Assembly (NCBI GenBank): GCA_944390305.1
Contig: CALXPX010000063.1
Coordinates: 1 to 6,911, forward strand
From: an uncultured Clostridia bacterium
Lineage (GTDB): Bacteria; Bacillota; Clostridia; TANB77; CAG-508
Reading direction: 5' to 3'
Length of the DNA: 6,911 nt
The notes under the pieces are model-generated. The model saw only the letters and a program-made list of their open reading frames with translations, had not been told where the DNA came from and did no database searches. This document shows, piece after piece, positions 5,893 through 6,911 of this stretch. The position numbers and the translations under genes are program-made. Each line of letters starts with the position of its first letter. The first letter of the stretch is position 1.

Positions 5893-6438
5893 TTAATCTG
5901 CTTTTACTTCAGCTGTAACTTCTGCTTTAGGTATATCTCCTTCAGCTTCTTTTTTTGTCTTTACTTGATCAAGCGCAACAGCAAGTTTTGAAATAGTTCC
6001 AAGTAAACTTCCTGCAAGCTTTGCAAGTAATTCTTCTCTTGATGGAAGTTTTGCTAGAGTTAAAATTTCTTCTACAGATTTTATTTCACCTTCTATTATT
6101 CCACCTTTAATTTTGTAATTTTCATGATCTTTTGTAAATTTGTAAACTGCTTTTAAAGGTTGCAAATATTCTTCTGTAGAAGATACAATTGCTGTTGGTC
6201 CTTCTAATACATCATCTAGTCCAGATTCTTTATTAGCATCTAATGCTCTTTTTATTATGTTATTTTTTATAACTTTTATTTGACCATTAGCTTCTCTTAA
6301 ATCTTTTCTTAATTTTGTATCGTCAGCAACAGTTATTCCTCTATAATCTACTAGAAGAACTAATTTTGAATTTTTAATGCTATCTGCTAATTCATTAACT
6401 TTTGCTTCCTTCATTGCAATAACATCTTTGTTTGCCAT
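5893..6438 (-). CDS. rplJ: 50S ribosomal protein L10
   Basis: Forms the base of the ribosomal stalk, binding 23S rRNA with its N-terminal domain and L7/L12 dimers with its C-terminal helix. Recognisable segments are the N-terminal KLVLLVDYRGITV (25-37), the LRKDLREANGQIKVIKNN stretch (43-60), GPTAIV (80-85) and the helix LPSREELLAKLAGSLLGTISKLAVAL (about 130-155). At 181 residues it is a little longer than the usual 165-175 owing to a charged tail ending in EVKAD. The ATG at 6438 has AGGAGGTGA at 6454-6446, seven bases away. The upstream leader suggests that L10, with bound L12, represses its own transcript. Confidence 0.98.
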   Translation of the reverse strand: MANKDVIAMKEAKVNELADSIKNSKLVLLVDYRGITVADDTKLRKDLREANGQIKVIKNNIIKRALDANKESGLDDVLEGPTAIVSSTEEYLQPLKAVYKFTKDHENYKIKGGIIEGEIKSVEEILTLAKLPSREELLAKLAGSLLGTISKLAVALDQVKTKKEAEGDIPKAEVTAEVKAD

Positions 6439-6475
6439 TTAATATTCACCTCCTAAAAATTTATTTTGCTTTTGC

Positions 6476-6523
6476 AAAAATCAACCTATATAGCCATATA
6501 AGAGGCTAATACAGGTTGATTTT
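6476..6523 (-). terminator. Attenuator terminator in the rplJ leader
   Basis: A long hairpin forms in minus-strand RNA between 6523-6504 and 6495-6477: about 19 base pairs with one bulged U and one G-U pair, closed by an eight-base loop, and followed by a U run (6480-6476). It lies upstream of the rplJ ribosome binding site, so it would stop transcription before rplJ unless an alternative fold forms. Its upper 5' arm (6511-6502) can instead pair with 6540-6531. Confidence 0.85.
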
Positions 6524-6525
6524 AT

Positions 6526-6578
6526 CTCCTTATTAACCTCGGTAGGACTTACAATTTTTGCCTACTGTCTATGGCTAC
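6526..6578 (-). ncRNA. L10 ribosomal protein leader (autoregulatory RNA)
   Basis: The minus-strand RNA carries the hallmarks of the Firmicute L10 leader: GUAGCCAUAGACAGUAGG, a loop containing GUAAGU, then CCUACCGAGG. Stem GUAGG/CCUAC (6565-6561 with 6546-6542) sits on an internal loop with AUAGACA opposite CGA, as in a kink-turn, over an outer stem UAGCC/GGUUA (6577-6573 with 6538-6534). It starts within ten bases of the rplA stop. In Bacillus the L10-L12 complex is known to bind this element and promote termination before rplJ; the same is inferred here. Confidence 0.88.
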
Positions 6579-6584
6579 TATAAA

Positions 6585-6911
6585 TTATTTTTGGTCTATA
6601 TACAAACCAGGTCCCATTGTTGGAGCTATTGATACACTCTTAATGTATTGTCCTTTTGCTGCAGCTGGTTTAGCCTTTATAATTGCAGCTATAATTACAT
6701 CATAGTTTTCTAATAGCTTTTCTGCTCCAAATGAAACTTTTCCAAATCCTAAGTGAATAATATTATTTTTATCTAATCTATATTCAACTTTTCCTGATTT
6801 GATTTCATTTATAGCTTTTGTAACATCCATTGTTACTGTTCCTGATTTAGGGTTTGGCATTAATCCTTTTGGTCCTAATACTTTACCTAATCTTCCTACA
6901 ACTCCCATCAT
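6585..6911 (-). CDS. rplA: 50S ribosomal protein L1, N-terminal half outside the window
   Basis: These are the last 108 residues of L1, the mobile-arm protein of the large subunit that binds 23S rRNA. The segment holds the family signature (GKVLGPKGLMPNPKSGTV, near the start of the visible part), then YRLDKNNIIHLGFGKV and a C-terminal segment YIKSVSIAPTMGPGLYID. The family is about 230 residues, so roughly 120 are missing beyond the edge; the methionines at the edge are internal, not the start. The L10 leader begins right after its stop, consistent with an rplK-rplA-rplJ-rplL order. Confidence 0.97.
   Translation of the reverse strand: MMGVVGRLGKVLGPKGLMPNPKSGTVTMDVTKAINEIKSGKVEYRLDKNNIIHLGFGKVSFGAEKLLENYDVIIAAIIKAKPAAAKGQYIKSVSIAPTMGPGLYIDQK

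Noticed and set aside
6577..6605. TTGTAT-17-TATAGT as a promoter for rplJ
   Set aside because: The -35 is poor and transcription would begin inside the L10 leader, removing its 5' strand; co-transcription from rplA fits better.

Overview
The window is a block of AT-rich DNA (roughly 30% G+C by eye) in which every supportable gene lies on the minus strand, so the biological reading direction is from 6911 down to 1. Strong GGAGG-type ribosome binding sites, short spacers, an L10-type ribosomal protein leader, the plsX-acpP pair and the rnc-radical SAM pair all point to a low-GC Bacillota, most likely a Clostridia-type (perhaps gut) bacterium. The species cannot be named from this sequence.

Layout in transcription order. 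(1) 6911-5396: the end of the ribosomal stalk operon. It holds the C-terminal half of rplA (L1), an L10 leader with an attenuator, rplJ (L10), rplL (L7/L12) and an intrinsic terminator. (2) 5361-3837: a lipid unit with its own promoter, plsX then acpP, a second promoter in front of acpP, and an intrinsic terminator after it. (3) 3815-1338: a two-gene accessory module. A 663-residue protein combines an N-terminal helical-repeat region with a C-terminal amidoligase-type domain, and it overlaps an unrecognised 156-residue gene by 38 bases. (4) 1360-1: rnc (RNase III) with a candidate promoter in the tail of the accessory module, followed three bases later by an Elp3-like radical SAM gene that runs off the window edge.

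How it fits together: L1, L10 and L7/L12 are ribosomal stalk/L1-arm proteins, and the leader can be drawn as a three-way RNA switch through which L10-L12 could shut off its own operon. PlsX uses acyl-ACP, so it is paired with its substrate carrier AcpP. In many Firmicutes acpP is followed directly by rnc; here a terminator and the amidoligase module sit between them, and a promoter-like sequence appears just before rnc. That insertion is the most unusual part of the window. The domain architecture (tandem SDELK-type repeats plus a glutamine-synthetase-fold amidoligase) and its overlapping small partner could be an uncharacterised peptide- or protein-modifying system, but substrate and function are not visible in the sequence.

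No tRNA, rRNA, CRISPR array, insertion sequence or integrase gene was seen. There is no gene-free stretch longer than 300 bases.
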